From positions 434,001-498,000 of the forward strand of contig JADJRD010000001.1 of the NCBI GenBank assembly GCA_016712405.1: 64,000 nt of DNA, in the 5' to 3' direction. Positions 35,179 through 44,474 of the stretch are shown here, piece by piece. The DNA comes from Cellvibrio sp. GTDB taxonomy: Bacteria; Pseudomonadota; Gammaproteobacteria; Pseudomonadales; Cellvibrionaceae. Position 1 is the first letter of the stretch. The number at the start of each line of letters is the position of its first letter. Below the pieces are notes generated by a model, which saw nothing but the letters and a program-made list of their open reading frames with translations, was not told where the DNA came from and made no database searches. Position numbers and translations under genes: made by a program.

Positions 35179-35379
35179 TTAACTTTCTTCAGGTTTTTCT
35201 TGTTTATTACCGATCAGCCAAAGCGCTGCGCCCAGTAGTATCATTGCTGCCCGGATTACCCAGCCTACTGTGTAACCCCAATTGTCGATCCAGGACAAAA
35301 TAACAAATTCCATATTCAAAAAATACAGAATGACTGAACCCACACCAAAGAAGAATAAATATCCACCAATATTTTTCAT
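35179..35379 (-). CDS. Small two-helix membrane protein
   Basis: This 66-residue protein has two hydrophobic segments (about residues 5-26 and 37-59) and a charged C-terminus (NKQEKPEES). I do not recognise a family. It is transcribed toward the bidirectional terminator, with a plausible start at 35379. The 195-bp gap 35380-35574 separates it from cysK, which reads in the same direction. Confidence 0.7.
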   Translation of the reverse strand: MKNIGGYLFFFGVGSVILYFLNMEFVILSWIDNWGYTVGWVIRAAMILLGAALWLIGNKQEKPEES

Positions 35380-35574
35380 TGTAAAATCCTGATTTTATTG
35401 TTAGTGCCTATGCGGAAATATAGTGATCAGATCCGCGTTACGTGAGTTCGTATGCCGATTCACGGAGTTCAGTATACCGATCTAACGAATGCTTGGGTTA
35501 AAGAGGAAAAACACTTATCAGGAACGCTGAATGCCTGTTACCACATTGCACAAATCCGCGATATGTGTTTCGAA

Positions 35575-36486
35575 TCAAAACAAATCCTCAATCGACAAGT
35601 AACGTTCACCTGTATCATAACTGAAAATTAAAACTCGACTTCCACTGGGTAATTCATCTTGTTTTTGTGCAACAGCGGCCAAAGTTGCGCCTGAAGATAT
35701 TCCGATCAAAATACCTTCTTTAACTGCGCATTCGCGCGTCATTTTGAAAGCATTTTCCTCTGAAACTAAAATAGTGCCGTCCAAGGTTTGGGTATTTAAT
35801 ACTGTCGGAATAAAGCCAGCCCCTATGCCTTGTAATCGGTGTAAACCTTTTTGGCCGCCGCTGATGACGGGTGATTTTTCTGGCTCTACTGCAAAGGTTT
35901 TCATGACAGGAAATTTTTGTTTAAGTACCTCACTGCAACCTGTAATGTGCCCGCCTGTGCCCACGCCGGTAATCATGACATCCAAGCCATCGGGAAAATC
36001 AGCCAGAATTTCTTTTGCAGTTGTTTGACGATGCACTTCAACATTGGCGGGGTTGTTAAATTGTTGTGGCATCCAGGAATTGGGGGTTGCAGCTAATAAT
36101 TCATTAGCTTTGGCGATGCAGCCGCCCATGCCTAATTCCTTCGGCGTTAAGACTATTTCAGCACCATAAGCTTTAATTAATTTTCGGCGTTCGATCGACA
36201 TGGATTCAGGCATAGTCAGAATTAATTTATAACCTTTCACTGCACAGACCAAGGCTAATCCCACGCCAGTATTACCGGATGTAGGTTCGATAATAGTTGA
36301 GTCTTGATTAATTAAACCTTTTGCTTCGGCATCTTCAATCATGGCTAATGCGATACGATCTTTAATGCTGCTGCCCGGATTGAAACGTTCAACCTTCATC
36401 CACACTTCAATATCTTCTCGGAACAAGCGATTAATGCGAACGCAGGGTGTGTTACCAATGGTTTGAAGTATAGAATGATGTTTCAT
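35575..36486 (-). CDS. cysK: Cysteine synthase (O-acetylserine sulfhydrylase)
   Basis: This PLP enzyme makes cysteine from O-acetylserine and sulfide. The 303 residues include the PLP lysine in SSIKDRIA (near residue 41), the substrate loop EPTSGNTG, the phosphate-binding GVGTGGHITG and the ISSGAT segment. The set is closer to CysK than CysM in the PTSGNTGVGLA and EPEKSPV blocks, but the distinction is not certain. It is read divergently from the DUF1415 gene 30 bases away, so their promoters overlap. Confidence 0.93.
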   Translation of the reverse strand: MKHHSILQTIGNTPCVRINRLFREDIEVWMKVERFNPGSSIKDRIALAMIEDAEAKGLINQDSTIIEPTSGNTGVGLALVCAVKGYKLILTMPESMSIERRKLIKAYGAEIVLTPKELGMGGCIAKANELLAATPNSWMPQQFNNPANVEVHRQTTAKEILADFPDGLDVMITGVGTGGHITGCSEVLKQKFPVMKTFAVEPEKSPVISGGQKGLHRLQGIGAGFIPTVLNTQTLDGTILVSEENAFKMTRECAVKEGILIGISSGATLAAVAQKQDELPSGSRVLIFSYDTGERYLSIEDLF

Positions 36487-36515
36487 GGTTAATTCCGGTG
36501 ATGTAATTTAGGTTG

Positions 36516-37085
36516 ATGAACGTGAAGAATTTTATGCAAGAAGACCAAATAATTGAAGTTGTGTCAACTTGGTTGAAAGAGGTGGTCATAGGACTACAGC
36601 TTTGCCCCTTTGCTTCTAAACCAACCAAAGAGGGTAAAGTCCGATTTAAACTATCCAATGCAATGGATGACGAAGCCCTGCTGCAAGAACTATCATCAGA
36701 ATGTGAATATTTGGCCACAAGGTCAAGCGAGGAAGTTGAAACCAGTTTGTTGATTATGGGGAATCATCTAAAGGATTTTTGGGATTACAATCAGTTTTTG
36801 GTGTGGGCAAATCAACTCATCAAACGTGAAGGATATGAAGGGGTATTTCAGTTGGCGAGTTTTCATCCTGATTATTGTTTCTCAGGGGCAGAAGCAGATG
36901 ATGCAGAAAATCTGACTAACCGTTCACCTTATCCCATTCTGCATATTATCCGTGAAACCAGCTTGGAAAAGGCATTGATGTATTTCCCCAATGTGGATGA
37001 GGTTCCTGATCATAATAAAAGGTGCGTGGAAAACTTGTCGCCAGAAGAAAAGCGTCGATTATTCCCTTATCTTTTTAGGCATTAA
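36516..37085 (+). CDS. DUF1415 domain protein
   Basis: This cytoplasmic protein of about 189 residues belongs to DUF1415: WLKEVVIGLQLCPFASKP near the N-terminus, FHPDYCFSGAEADDAENLTNRSPYP in the middle and HIIRE later. The function is unknown. The ATG at 36516 is used; the ATG at 36534 (GAAG six bases upstream) gives a form closer to relatives and is equally possible. Similar proteins are common next to central metabolic genes in gammaproteobacteria. Confidence 0.88.
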   Translation: MNVKNFMQEDQIIEVVSTWLKEVVIGLQLCPFASKPTKEGKVRFKLSNAMDDEALLQELSSECEYLATRSSEEVETSLLIMGNHLKDFWDYNQFLVWANQLIKREGYEGVFQLASFHPDYCFSGAEADDAENLTNRSPYPILHIIRETSLEKALMYFPNVDEVPDHNKRCVENLSPEEKRRLFPYLFRH

Positions 37086-37172
37086 ACAGGCAAATGCATG
37101 TATCGAAAACTCTTCAAAGCACCTCATCATATTGTTGAATCGATTTATTGCTTTTGCCAAAGTCGTTGGGGG

Positions 37173-37988
37173 ATGAAAAAATTCGAAAAGACCAGTGAAG
37201 AATTAGCCGAATGGTTTAAAACACCTTTAGGTCAAGCGTTGTTAAAAGAAGAAAAAGAAGCAGTCAGCGATGCTCTCGCCAATCAATTTGGCTATTTTTT
37301 ATTAGAGATGGGTGCAACAGGGTGTCAGTCGTTAACGGAAGCTTCTCGCATTTCGCATAGGTTTTGTTTGCATCCTACAAGCCTCCACAGAAAACCCTTG
37401 GGTGCTCAGGCTGATTTTCATCAATTACCCTTACCTAATGATTCTATTGATCTGGTGTTTCTGCATCATGCATTGGAATTTAGTCAAAATCCGCACCAAT
37501 TATTACGTGAAGCCAGCAGGGTACTGATTCCACGCGGGCATTTGATTATTCTGGTTTTTAATCCCTGGAGTATTTGGGGATTGTTTGGGCAAATTGCTCG
37601 ATTTTTTTCCAACACTAGCTTGTGGCGACATCAGTATTTGAGTCAACACCGTTTGTTGGACTGGTTGCGTTTGTTGGAAATGGAGCCAGTGTCTGTTTAC
37701 CGGGGCTATTTTCGTCCTCCGGTTCGACAAGTTTCTCTCATTGAGCATTTGCAATGGATGGAGCGGTGGGGTAAAAAGCTGCGCTTTCCTCGCGGTGGTT
37801 TTTATATGTTGGTGGCCAAAAAAAATCAAATACCACTCACCTTAATCAGGCCTCGATGGCAAAAGGAAAAGCCTTTGAAATCCATGGTGGTGACCAAAGT
37901 CATCCCGCTCCCTGAAGCAGTGAGGGAGATTAGAAAAGGATTTGTTTTTACTGAAAACCACTGGAGTAATATTGTTGAAAACCGTTGA
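37173..37988 (+). CDS. SAM-dependent methyltransferase, class I
   Basis: The protein is about 271 residues from the ATG at 37173 (MKKFEKTSEELAEWFKTPLGQALL), a start that matches relatives; an ATG at 37098 would add 25 residues. The methyltransferase core shows ADFHQLPLPNDSIDLVFLHH, then LREASRVLIPRGHLIIL. The glycine-rich SAM motif is weak (LLEMGATGCQSL). It precedes rnhA and dnaQ, as in Pseudomonas, and overlaps the rnhA start by 17 bases. The substrate is unknown. Confidence 0.82.
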   Translation: MKKFEKTSEELAEWFKTPLGQALLKEEKEAVSDALANQFGYFLLEMGATGCQSLTEASRISHRFCLHPTSLHRKPLGAQADFHQLPLPNDSIDLVFLHHALEFSQNPHQLLREASRVLIPRGHLIILVFNPWSIWGLFGQIARFFSNTSLWRHQYLSQHRLLDWLRLLEMEPVSVYRGYFRPPVRQVSLIEHLQWMERWGKKLRFPRGGFYMLVAKKNQIPLTLIRPRWQKEKPLKSMVVTKVIPLPEAVREIRKGFVFTENHWSNIVENR

Positions 37989-38403
37989 GCTTTTTACTGA
38001 TGGAGCCTGTAAGGGCAATCCTGGCCCGGGTGGCTGGGGTGTATTAATGCGTTATGGTTCAGTTGAAAAGTCGCTCTGTGGCGGTGAAGCCAATACCACC
38101 AATAATAGAATGGAGTTAATGGCGGCAATTGCTGGATTACAGGCATTAAAAGAATCTTGTCATGTCATTCTTACCACCGATTCCCAGTACGTTCGCAAAG
38201 GCATTACCGAATGGATCGACGCTTGGAAAAAAAATGGCTGTCGAACCTCTGCCAAGGCGCCCGTGAAAAATGCGGACCTATGGCAAGTCTTGGATCAAGA
38301 GCAGCTGAGGCATCAATTGGAATGGCGCTGGGTAAAAGGGCATAGTGGGCATCGTGAAAACGAACTGGCCGATCAGCTCGCAAATCAGGGTATTCCTCTT
38401 TAA
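37972..38403 (+). CDS. rnhA: Ribonuclease HI
   Basis: This enzyme cleaves RNA in RNA-DNA hybrids. A TTG start at 37972 (or 37975), with GGAG 5-8 bases upstream inside the previous gene, gives about 143 residues. The four catalytic acids are visible: Asp in FTDGACKGNPGPGGWG, Glu in NNRMELMA, Asp in TTDSQYV and Asp in NELADQLA. The basic protrusion AWKKNGCRTS is present. It is followed by dnaQ at 22 bases, a conserved pair. Confidence 0.95.
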   Translation: MLKTVELFTDGACKGNPGPGGWGVLMRYGSVEKSLCGGEANTTNNRMELMAAIAGLQALKESCHVILTTDSQYVRKGITEWIDAWKKNGCRTSAKAPVKNADLWQVLDQEQLRHQLEWRWVKGHSGHRENELADQLANQGIPL

Positions 38404-38425
38404 TTTATTAAGGCAGTAGTAAGTT

Positions 38426-39148
38426 ATGCGTCAAATCGTTTTGGATACTGAAACTACTGGTCTAGAAACCTCTCAGGGCCATCGAATCATTGAGATTGGC
38501 TGTGTAGAGTTAGTGAATCGTCGTCTGACTGGCAAACATTATCACCAGTACATAAACCCAGAGCGTGAAGTCGATGCCGGTGCTTTTGCCGTTCATGGCA
38601 TCAGTAATGAAAGGCTGGCAAACGAGCCAGTTTTTGCACAAATCGCAGATGAATTTCTTGCCTTTATTAATGGCGCCGAATTGATTATTCATAATGCGGC
38701 GTTTGATATAGGGTTTATTGATCACGAGCTAACCTTACTCAAATCCCCCATAAAAACGATTACTCAGCAGTGTTCGGTGATTGATACCTTATTGCTTGCT
38801 CGAAGCAAACACCCCGGTCAAAAAAATAATCTGGATGCGCTTTGTAAACGCTATTCCGTCGACAATTCCCAGCGGGATCTGCACGGCGCTCTGCTCGATG
38901 CGGAAATTTTGGCGGATGTTTATCTTGCCATGACGGGCGGGCAAACTGCATTGCAATTGGGGGGTAATAGTTCCCAAACTGAATCGGGTGGAAATCAGGA
39001 GATGATTAAACGCTTGAGTCCAGGTCGTAAACCTCTCACTATCGTCTATGCTGATGAGGGTGAGCTTCAATCTCACGCTGAGAAATTAGCCAGTATTCAA
39101 AAATCCAGCGGCGGCCAGTGCCTTTGGTTGTCTGAAGTGCTAGAGTGA
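38426..39148 (+). CDS. dnaQ: DNA polymerase III epsilon subunit (proofreading exonuclease)
   Basis: This 240-residue DEDDh 3'-5' exonuclease has ExoI LDTETTGL, ExoII NAAFDIGFIDHEL and ExoIII HGALLDAEILADVY. It proofreads within the Pol III core. The C-terminal tail (about 180-240) that binds the alpha subunit is present and divergent. It is the downstream partner of rnhA, as in many gammaproteobacteria. Confidence 0.96.
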   Translation: MRQIVLDTETTGLETSQGHRIIEIGCVELVNRRLTGKHYHQYINPEREVDAGAFAVHGISNERLANEPVFAQIADEFLAFINGAELIIHNAAFDIGFIDHELTLLKSPIKTITQQCSVIDTLLLARSKHPGQKNNLDALCKRYSVDNSQRDLHGALLDAEILADVYLAMTGGQTALQLGGNSSQTESGGNQEMIKRLSPGRKPLTIVYADEGELQSHAEKLASIQKSSGGQCLWLSEVLE

Positions 39149-39247
39149 GAATTGCTTGGCAATTCAAACGCTTAGAACAGATAAATAACTGTATTTCTAG
39201 CTGGCTTGGGCATAATATTCGTTAACTAATTTGGACGAGAATTTTTT

Positions 39248-40954
39248 GTGAATAATACAGAACCTTTGAACCTCAGTTCGTTAAAAATGGTGCAAGATGA
39301 ATTGGTCAGCACTATCGAGCAATCTGCAATTCGATTAGAACAGTTCTCCACGGATCGAAATAATGGGGAGTTACTTCAAGAGTGTATCGAAGGTATTCGT
39401 CAAATTCGCGGCACAATAAGTTTGATTCAATTAAAAGGGTTGGATTTATTCACAGAAGAATTGCTCGCACATATCACCGATATCACCTTGGGTGAAGATG
39501 AAAAAACCAATAAAAAATTGGAAATATTAACAGCCTCCTTTTTCATTCTTCCTCGCTATTTAGAATACTGCACACAAACTTCGCGTAGCATGGCGGTTCT
39601 GCTGGTTCCGCATATCAATGAATTACGTCTTGCACGAAAAGCAGTTCCTATCCCCGAAAGTTATTTTTATTCTTTGGATGTAATTAAACCTCATCGCAAG
39701 TCAATTCCCATTCCATCCTCGATTCAAGAGGATATGGGAACCTTGGTTCGTCGTTTACGCCACATGTTTCAAACTGGCTTGATTAATGTCATTAAGGATC
39801 ATCAAGTCAAAGGCTCTTTAGGCATGATGTCGCGAGCGCTAGAGAGATTGGAGACAGTCTGTGCGGGTACTGTGCTTGGCAACTTCTGGTGGTTGTGTCA
39901 CGCCACATTGAATGTGATGCGTGAAAAAAATATGTCCGTCAGCAAAACTCGAAAATTATTGTTTGGTAATATCGAGCGCGAAATTAAACGATTGCAGTTT
40001 GAAGGCAAGTCAGTATTAACTCGAGATCCCGATGCAGTCTTGCAAAAAGAATTACTCTATTTATTGGCTTTATCGCATTCTACCGATGAAAAAACAATTG
40101 CAGTTATGATGGCTTATGCCATTAAGTCGCCAAGTTACACTGAAGCTGAGTTAGCCAGAGAAATGGAATTTATTCGCGGCCCCAGTGCCAATACCATCAG
40201 CTCGATGGTGTCGGTCTTAACTGATGAATTGCACAGCACCAAAAATATTCTTGAACGTGCCGCTCAAGGTGGTGCAGAGCTATTAAGTAAATCCCCTGAA
40301 TTATTGGAGACGCTGAAGAAAATTGCCGAAATATTATCGGTGGTTGGATTGAGTGCTCCCAGCAGTAGTTTGAAACAAGAAATTGAAAAAATTGCTAACT
40401 GGCAACGTCATAAGAGCCCGGTAACTGCCGAAGAGTTGTCACAGGTCGCCGATACCTTGTTGTATGTTGAAAGCAGTATTGCTGGATTGGAGCGAACGAA
40501 TTTATCCGATGAAAAATTAGCGCAAATCAATGCGCTATCACGTGATACCGTGATGGCGAATAATCAAATAGCCGAAGCTGAAAAAATTGTATTAGAAGAA
40601 GCAGAGGCGGGCTTAGTTTTGATTAAGCGTGCGCTCACATCCTTCGCTGAGTCCAATTACGACAAAGGTCATGTGCGTAATATTACGGGCAGTCTTGATG
40701 CGGTTCGGGGGGGAATGTTTTTATTAGGTTTACCTCGCGCAGCTAAAGTGATCGCTGGTTGTATACGTTTTGTGGAAGAAGATTTATTGCAGCAGGAGTT
40801 ACATCCTGCCATTCAACATATGTTGGAAACTTTTGCGGATGCTATTATCAGTTTGGAATATTATTTGGATAGTGTGAAATTGGATAAAAATGCGGACACC
40901 AGCGTGTTGCAAGTGGCTGAAGAAAGTCTGCAAGCACTGGGTTTTGAAGTGTGA
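39248..40954 (+). CDS. fimL: FimL-like scaffold protein (type IV pili/twitching)
   Basis: This 568-residue cytoplasmic protein resembles the N-terminal part of the ChpA/PilL histidine kinases but has no kinase domain. Hpt-like helical bundles are suggested, e.g. IRQIRGTISLIQLKGLDLFTEELLAH and the C-terminal VRGGMFLLGLPRAAKV. The phospho-His is not seen (IRQIRGT in place of the AHTLKG type). The neighbours nudC, a membrane protein and sohB match fimL in Pseudomonas aeruginosa (PA1822-1825 order, from memory). FimL there links the Chp system to cAMP and pili. The GTG start at 39248 has GGACGAGA upstream. Confidence 0.85.
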   Translation: MNNTEPLNLSSLKMVQDELVSTIEQSAIRLEQFSTDRNNGELLQECIEGIRQIRGTISLIQLKGLDLFTEELLAHITDITLGEDEKTNKKLEILTASFFILPRYLEYCTQTSRSMAVLLVPHINELRLARKAVPIPESYFYSLDVIKPHRKSIPIPSSIQEDMGTLVRRLRHMFQTGLINVIKDHQVKGSLGMMSRALERLETVCAGTVLGNFWWLCHATLNVMREKNMSVSKTRKLLFGNIEREIKRLQFEGKSVLTRDPDAVLQKELLYLLALSHSTDEKTIAVMMAYAIKSPSYTEAELAREMEFIRGPSANTISSMVSVLTDELHSTKNILERAAQGGAELLSKSPELLETLKKIAEILSVVGLSAPSSSLKQEIEKIANWQRHKSPVTAEELSQVADTLLYVESSIAGLERTNLSDEKLAQINALSRDTVMANNQIAEAEKIVLEEAEAGLVLIKRALTSFAESNYDKGHVRNITGSLDAVRGGMFLLGLPRAAKVIAGCIRFVEEDLLQQELHPAIQHMLETFADAIISLEYYLDSVKLDKNADTSVLQVAEESLQALGFEV

Positions 40955-40982
40955 GAGATTTGATGCCTGAGGAATTTAAGAT

Positions 40983-41855
40983 TTGATTTCTGAATCCTAC
41001 CAGCTTTATTCGTTTGAGCATGATCAACAAATGCTTCAGCAAACACCGGGTAAATCCCGGTGTTATTTTATTGTCGCCTGGGAAAATGGTCACTGCGAAT
41101 TATTTTTGTCAGATGTAGAAGAAAATTTTGTTTTGTTAACGGAAGATCAAGTCAATGAAATTTTGCACAATCCAGTGATTCACTATCAAATCCAACTGGG
41201 TGAATGGCAGGAGATGGTGTACGGTGTAGTGCTGATTGATAAAACTTCAATTGATTCATGTCAGTGGCTAGGATTACGAAAAAAACTGGGTCTTTTTGAT
41301 GATTCCATGTTTATGTTGGCGGGCAGGGCGCTGCAACTTTGTCAATGGCAAATGGATCATCGTTTTTGTGGTCGCTGTGGGGGTAAGACGTCTACGGATA
41401 TAAATGACTCTGCAAAAGTCTGCAATACTTGCCAGTTACATTTTTATCCGCGAATATCTCCCTGTATGATAGTGGCGGTGACGCGTGGAGAAGAAATTCT
41501 TTTGGCTCACCATAAGCGCGCAAATCGGCCTGTATACTCGACTCTGGCGGGGTTCGTTGAAGCCGGAGAAAGACTAGAGGACTGTGTGCGTCGGGAAGTC
41601 TTTGAAGAAGTGGGCATCAGAATTCAATCTCCAGAATATTTGTTCAGTCAGCCATGGCCTTTCCCGTCACAGTTGATGTTGGGGTTTATCGCAGAATATG
41701 CGAGCGGTGAAATAAAACCGGATGAGAATGAAATTCTCGATGCTGCGTGGTTTCGTTATGATGCACTGCCAGACACTCCATCAAACGCCAGTGTTGCGGG
41801 TCAATTAATAAAGTTTTTTGTTGAGCAACAGAAAAATAAAGGAACATCCAAATGA
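40983..41855 (+). CDS. nudC: NAD(+) diphosphatase NudC (RNA deNADding enzyme)
   Basis: This 290-residue Nudix hydrolase cleaves NADH to NMNH and AMP and removes NAD caps from RNA. It has the zinc ribbon CGRCGG...CNTCQ (about residues 128-150) and the complete Nudix box GFVEAGERLEDCVRREVFEE, with SQPWPFPSQLM typical of the subfamily. A TTG start at 40983 follows a TGAGGAAT site at good distance. The stop overlaps the next ATG by four bases. Confidence 0.93.
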   Translation: MISESYQLYSFEHDQQMLQQTPGKSRCYFIVAWENGHCELFLSDVEENFVLLTEDQVNEILHNPVIHYQIQLGEWQEMVYGVVLIDKTSIDSCQWLGLRKKLGLFDDSMFMLAGRALQLCQWQMDHRFCGRCGGKTSTDINDSAKVCNTCQLHFYPRISPCMIVAVTRGEEILLAHHKRANRPVYSTLAGFVEAGERLEDCVRREVFEEVGIRIQSPEYLFSQPWPFPSQLMLGFIAEYASGEIKPDENEILDAAWFRYDALPDTPSNASVAGQLIKFFVEQQKNKGTSK

Positions 41856-42505
41856 TTTACATTCTACTTGTTGTTGTTTTAGCTGCAATTGCTGTATTTC
41901 TTGCCTACAAAACAGTTAGGTTTCTTTGGCGAAATGATTGGTTTGTCGGTTGGTTTCGCGGCATGTTTGGTATTACGTTTATCGCAATCTCTGCCGTAGT
42001 GGCCTTGGCCGCCTGGGATATCTACAGCTATAAACAAATGATGTCTGAGGAATTGGTGTGTAATGTCAGTTTCCAAAAATTGGATGACCAACATTACATA
42101 GCAACCCTGACGAATACTGAAGGGGAATCCAAACAATTCGATTTGCGTGGTGATCAATGGCAAATCGATGCACGTATTGTGAAGTGGAATGGCATGATTG
42201 CTCGTTGGGGAGTTAAACCCGCTTATCGTTTGGATCGCATTAGCGGTCGTTATTTTGATCTTGAAAAAGAAACCAGTGCTACGCGAACGGCGCATGCAAT
42301 TACATCAAGTCCAGCCGGTCTTGATTTATGGTTGTTTTTGAACAAACAGGCGAATTGGGTTTCAGCTGTTGATGCTATTTATGGAAGCGCTACTTATTTG
42401 CCAATGAAGGATAAAGCCAATTTTGAAGTGAAGTTGTCCAATACTGGTTTGGTCGCTCGTCCACTGAATGATGCAGCGAAAGAAGCCGTTTCAATTTTTC
42501 AATAA
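41852..42505 (+). CDS. Membrane protein of the fimL-nudC-sohB neighbourhood
   Basis: This 217-residue protein has two N-terminal membrane helices (about 3-21 and 38-58) and a periplasmic domain of about 150 residues (VCNVSFQKLDDQHYIATLTN...YRLDRISGRYFDLEKE). Relatives are sometimes labelled multidrug transporter, but nothing in the sequence supports transport. It is translationally coupled to nudC (ATGA) and lies 38 bases before sohB, so a shared membrane role is possible. Confidence 0.75.
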   Translation: MIYILLVVVLAAIAVFLAYKTVRFLWRNDWFVGWFRGMFGITFIAISAVVALAAWDIYSYKQMMSEELVCNVSFQKLDDQHYIATLTNTEGESKQFDLRGDQWQIDARIVKWNGMIARWGVKPAYRLDRISGRYFDLEKETSATRTAHAITSSPAGLDLWLFLNKQANWVSAVDAIYGSATYLPMKDKANFEVKLSNTGLVARPLNDAAKEAVSIFQ

Positions 42506-42543
42506 TTTTGATTTTTTGTTTTATTTGATTTTGGAGTTGTATT

Positions 42544-43656
42544 TTGGAATTTTTATCTGACTATGGGTTGTTCCTTGCAAAAGCGGTAACTTTTGTATTA
42601 GCAGTATTTGCAATTTTAGCCTTAATTGCATCTTTTGCTATGCGTAATCGAAAACATGACAAGGGACATTTAGAAGTCACTCGCATCAACGAAAAATATG
42701 AACAAACTCGCGACATGTTGCGCGATGCAATGCTGGATGAAGAAGCTTTAAAGGCTCAAGAAAAAGCGGAAAAGAAAAAATTAAAGGCCGAAAAAGCGGA
42801 AAAGAAAAAGGCCGCTAAATTGGCTGCCAAAGATGCGGACAAGGTTTCTAAAGATGATTCATCAAATCAGAAGTCAGAGTCTGAAGAAAAACCTGATCAC
42901 AAAAAACGTGTATTTGTTCTGGATTTCTATGGCGATATAAAAGCGTCTGAGTGCGATTTAATGCGCGAAGAAATTACCGCTGTCTTGTCACAGGCAACAG
43001 ACAAAGATGAAGTGGTCGTTAAAGTGGAAAGTGGCGGTGGTATGGTTCACAGTTATGGTTTGGCCGCCAGTCAATTAGCTCGCATCACACAAAAAAATAT
43101 TCCATTGACGGTGTGTGTGGATAAAGTCGCCGCCAGCGGTGGTTATATGATGGCCTGTGTTGCCAATAAAATTGTGGCGGCTCCTTTTGCTATTCTCGGT
43201 TCTATTGGCGTAGTGGCGTCCTTACCTAACTTTCACAAATTATTAAAGAAAAACGATATAGATTATGAAATGTTCACCGCCGGTGAATACAAACGTACAG
43301 TGACTATGTTTGGTGAAAATACAGAAAAGGGTAGAGCTAAATTTGTTGAAGATTTGGAAGATACCCATGTACTGTTTAAAGAGTTTGTCTCAGAAAATAG
43401 ACCACAAGTCGATATAGAAAAAGTGGCAACAGGTGAAATATGGTTTGGTCGTCGAGCGAAAGATGTAAATCTGATCGATGAAATTATAACCAGCGATGAA
43501 TATTTGTTATCACAAATTGAAACGGCTGATATTTTCCAAGTGGAATATGTTTATAAAAAATCCATTCAGGAAAAATTGGGCTTTGCTGCACAAGGTGCTG
43601 TTGACCGTTTGTTAATGACTTGGTGGGAAAGATTGCATTTTAATCGTTGGTTTTAA
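42544..43656 (+). CDS. sohB: Inner-membrane S49 peptidase SohB
   Basis: This 370-residue protein has an N-terminal membrane helix (about 10-32), a highly charged Lys/Glu/Ala linker (about 55-120, coiled-coil-like), then an S49 peptidase domain. The catalytic Ser is in VAASGGYMMACVA and the Lys in FTAGEYKRTVTMFG. SohB is a signal-peptide-peptidase-like protease facing the periplasm. The TTG start at 42544 follows TTTTGGAGTTGT. Length and layout match E. coli SohB. Confidence 0.93.
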   Translation: MEFLSDYGLFLAKAVTFVLAVFAILALIASFAMRNRKHDKGHLEVTRINEKYEQTRDMLRDAMLDEEALKAQEKAEKKKLKAEKAEKKKAAKLAAKDADKVSKDDSSNQKSESEEKPDHKKRVFVLDFYGDIKASECDLMREEITAVLSQATDKDEVVVKVESGGGMVHSYGLAASQLARITQKNIPLTVCVDKVAASGGYMMACVANKIVAAPFAILGSIGVVASLPNFHKLLKKNDIDYEMFTAGEYKRTVTMFGENTEKGRAKFVEDLEDTHVLFKEFVSENRPQVDIEKVATGEIWFGRRAKDVNLIDEIITSDEYLLSQIETADIFQVEYVYKKSIQEKLGFAAQGAVDRLLMTWWERLHFNRWF

Positions 43657-43669
43657 ATTTATTGATATT

Positions 43670-43697
43670 GTAGGGGCACAGCAAGCGGAACCCCTAC
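43670..43697. repeat. Small GTAGGGG...CCCCTAC palindrome
   Basis: Seven-base arms flank a 14-base spacer. It lies directly beside the larger GAGACGC palindrome and may belong to the same repetitive element. Confidence 0.6.
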
Positions 43698-43701
43698 ATG
43701 T

Positions 43702-43771
43702 GTAGAGACGCAATATTTTGCGTCTCGATCTTGAATCAAAAATCCTAAGACGCAAAATATTGCGTCTCTAC
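43702..43771. repeat. GAGACGC-type palindromic element (24-bp arms)
   Basis: Two perfect 24-bp inverted arms (43702-43725 and 43748-43771, beginning GTAGAGACGC) are separated by 22 bases. Each arm also contains an inner palindrome (GAGACGCAA and TTGCGTCTC). It encodes nothing and sits between sohB and msrA. It looks like a REP or MITE-type element. Confidence 0.85.
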
Positions 43772-43814
43772 GGCCAATTTAAGGATTGTAGGCTATAGAT
43801 TAAACGAGAATTCG

Positions 43815-44474
43815 ATGAACTTTTTAAATCCTTTCAAATCACAAATGCCGAGCGCTGCACAGGCATTACCAGGGAGAAGTGAATCCATAAAATTAACCAA
43901 TAGCCACGCAGTAAAAGCAGTTCCTATCCAACCACCTTTTGCAGAAAAGCTTGAAAAAATTGTTTTAGGCCTTGGTTGTTTTTGGGGTGCTGAAAGAAAA
44001 TTTTGGCAATTGCCAGGTGTTTATACAACAGCAGTAGGTTACGCCGCTGGCTACACTCCCAATCCCACCTATGAAGAAGTCTGTTCGGGTTTAACTGGTC
44101 ACAATGAAGTAGTACTTGTTGTTTTTAATCCTCAAGAAATTTCTCTCGAAAAAATCCTCAAAACATTTTGGGAATCCCACAATCCCACTCAAGGTTTTCG
44201 TCAAGGTAATGATAAAGGTACTCAATATCGTTCTGGGATCTATTATGTTAACGATTCACAAAAGCAAACTGCCGAATTGACTAAAGCGAAATATCAATCT
44301 GCATTAGATGAAAAAAATATCGGTGAAATCACCACAGAAATTTTACCCGCGACTGAATTTTATTATGCTGAAGAATACCATCAGCAATATTTACACAAAA
44401 ATCCCGGTGGTTACTGTGGGTTAGGTGGGACTGGGGTTTGTTTGGCGGATGTTAGAAACTTGACCCCACCCTAA
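43815..44474 (+). CDS. msrA: Peptide-methionine (S)-S-oxide reductase MsrA
   Basis: This enzyme repairs methionine-S-sulfoxide in proteins. It is 219 residues with the active site GCFWGAE (Cys55) and the family blocks VGYAAGYTPNPTYEEVCSG, GFRQGNDKGTQYRS and YAEEYHQQYL. The recycling Cys pair is GGYCGLGGTGVC near the end. The length is close to the E. coli form, with about 40 residues before the domain. msrB lies 16 kb away in this window. Confidence 0.96.
   Translation: MNFLNPFKSQMPSAAQALPGRSESIKLTNSHAVKAVPIQPPFAEKLEKIVLGLGCFWGAERKFWQLPGVYTTAVGYAAGYTPNPTYEEVCSGLTGHNEVVLVVFNPQEISLEKILKTFWESHNPTQGFRQGNDKGTQYRSGIYYVNDSQKQTAELTKAKYQSALDEKNIGEITTEILPATEFYYAEEYHQQYLHKNPGGYCGLGGTGVCLADVRNLTPP

Noticed and set aside
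43657..43814. tRNA or small-RNA gene in the sohB-msrA gap
   Set aside because: The symmetry is explained by two nested palindromes, and no cloverleaf or T-loop (GGTTCRA) was found.
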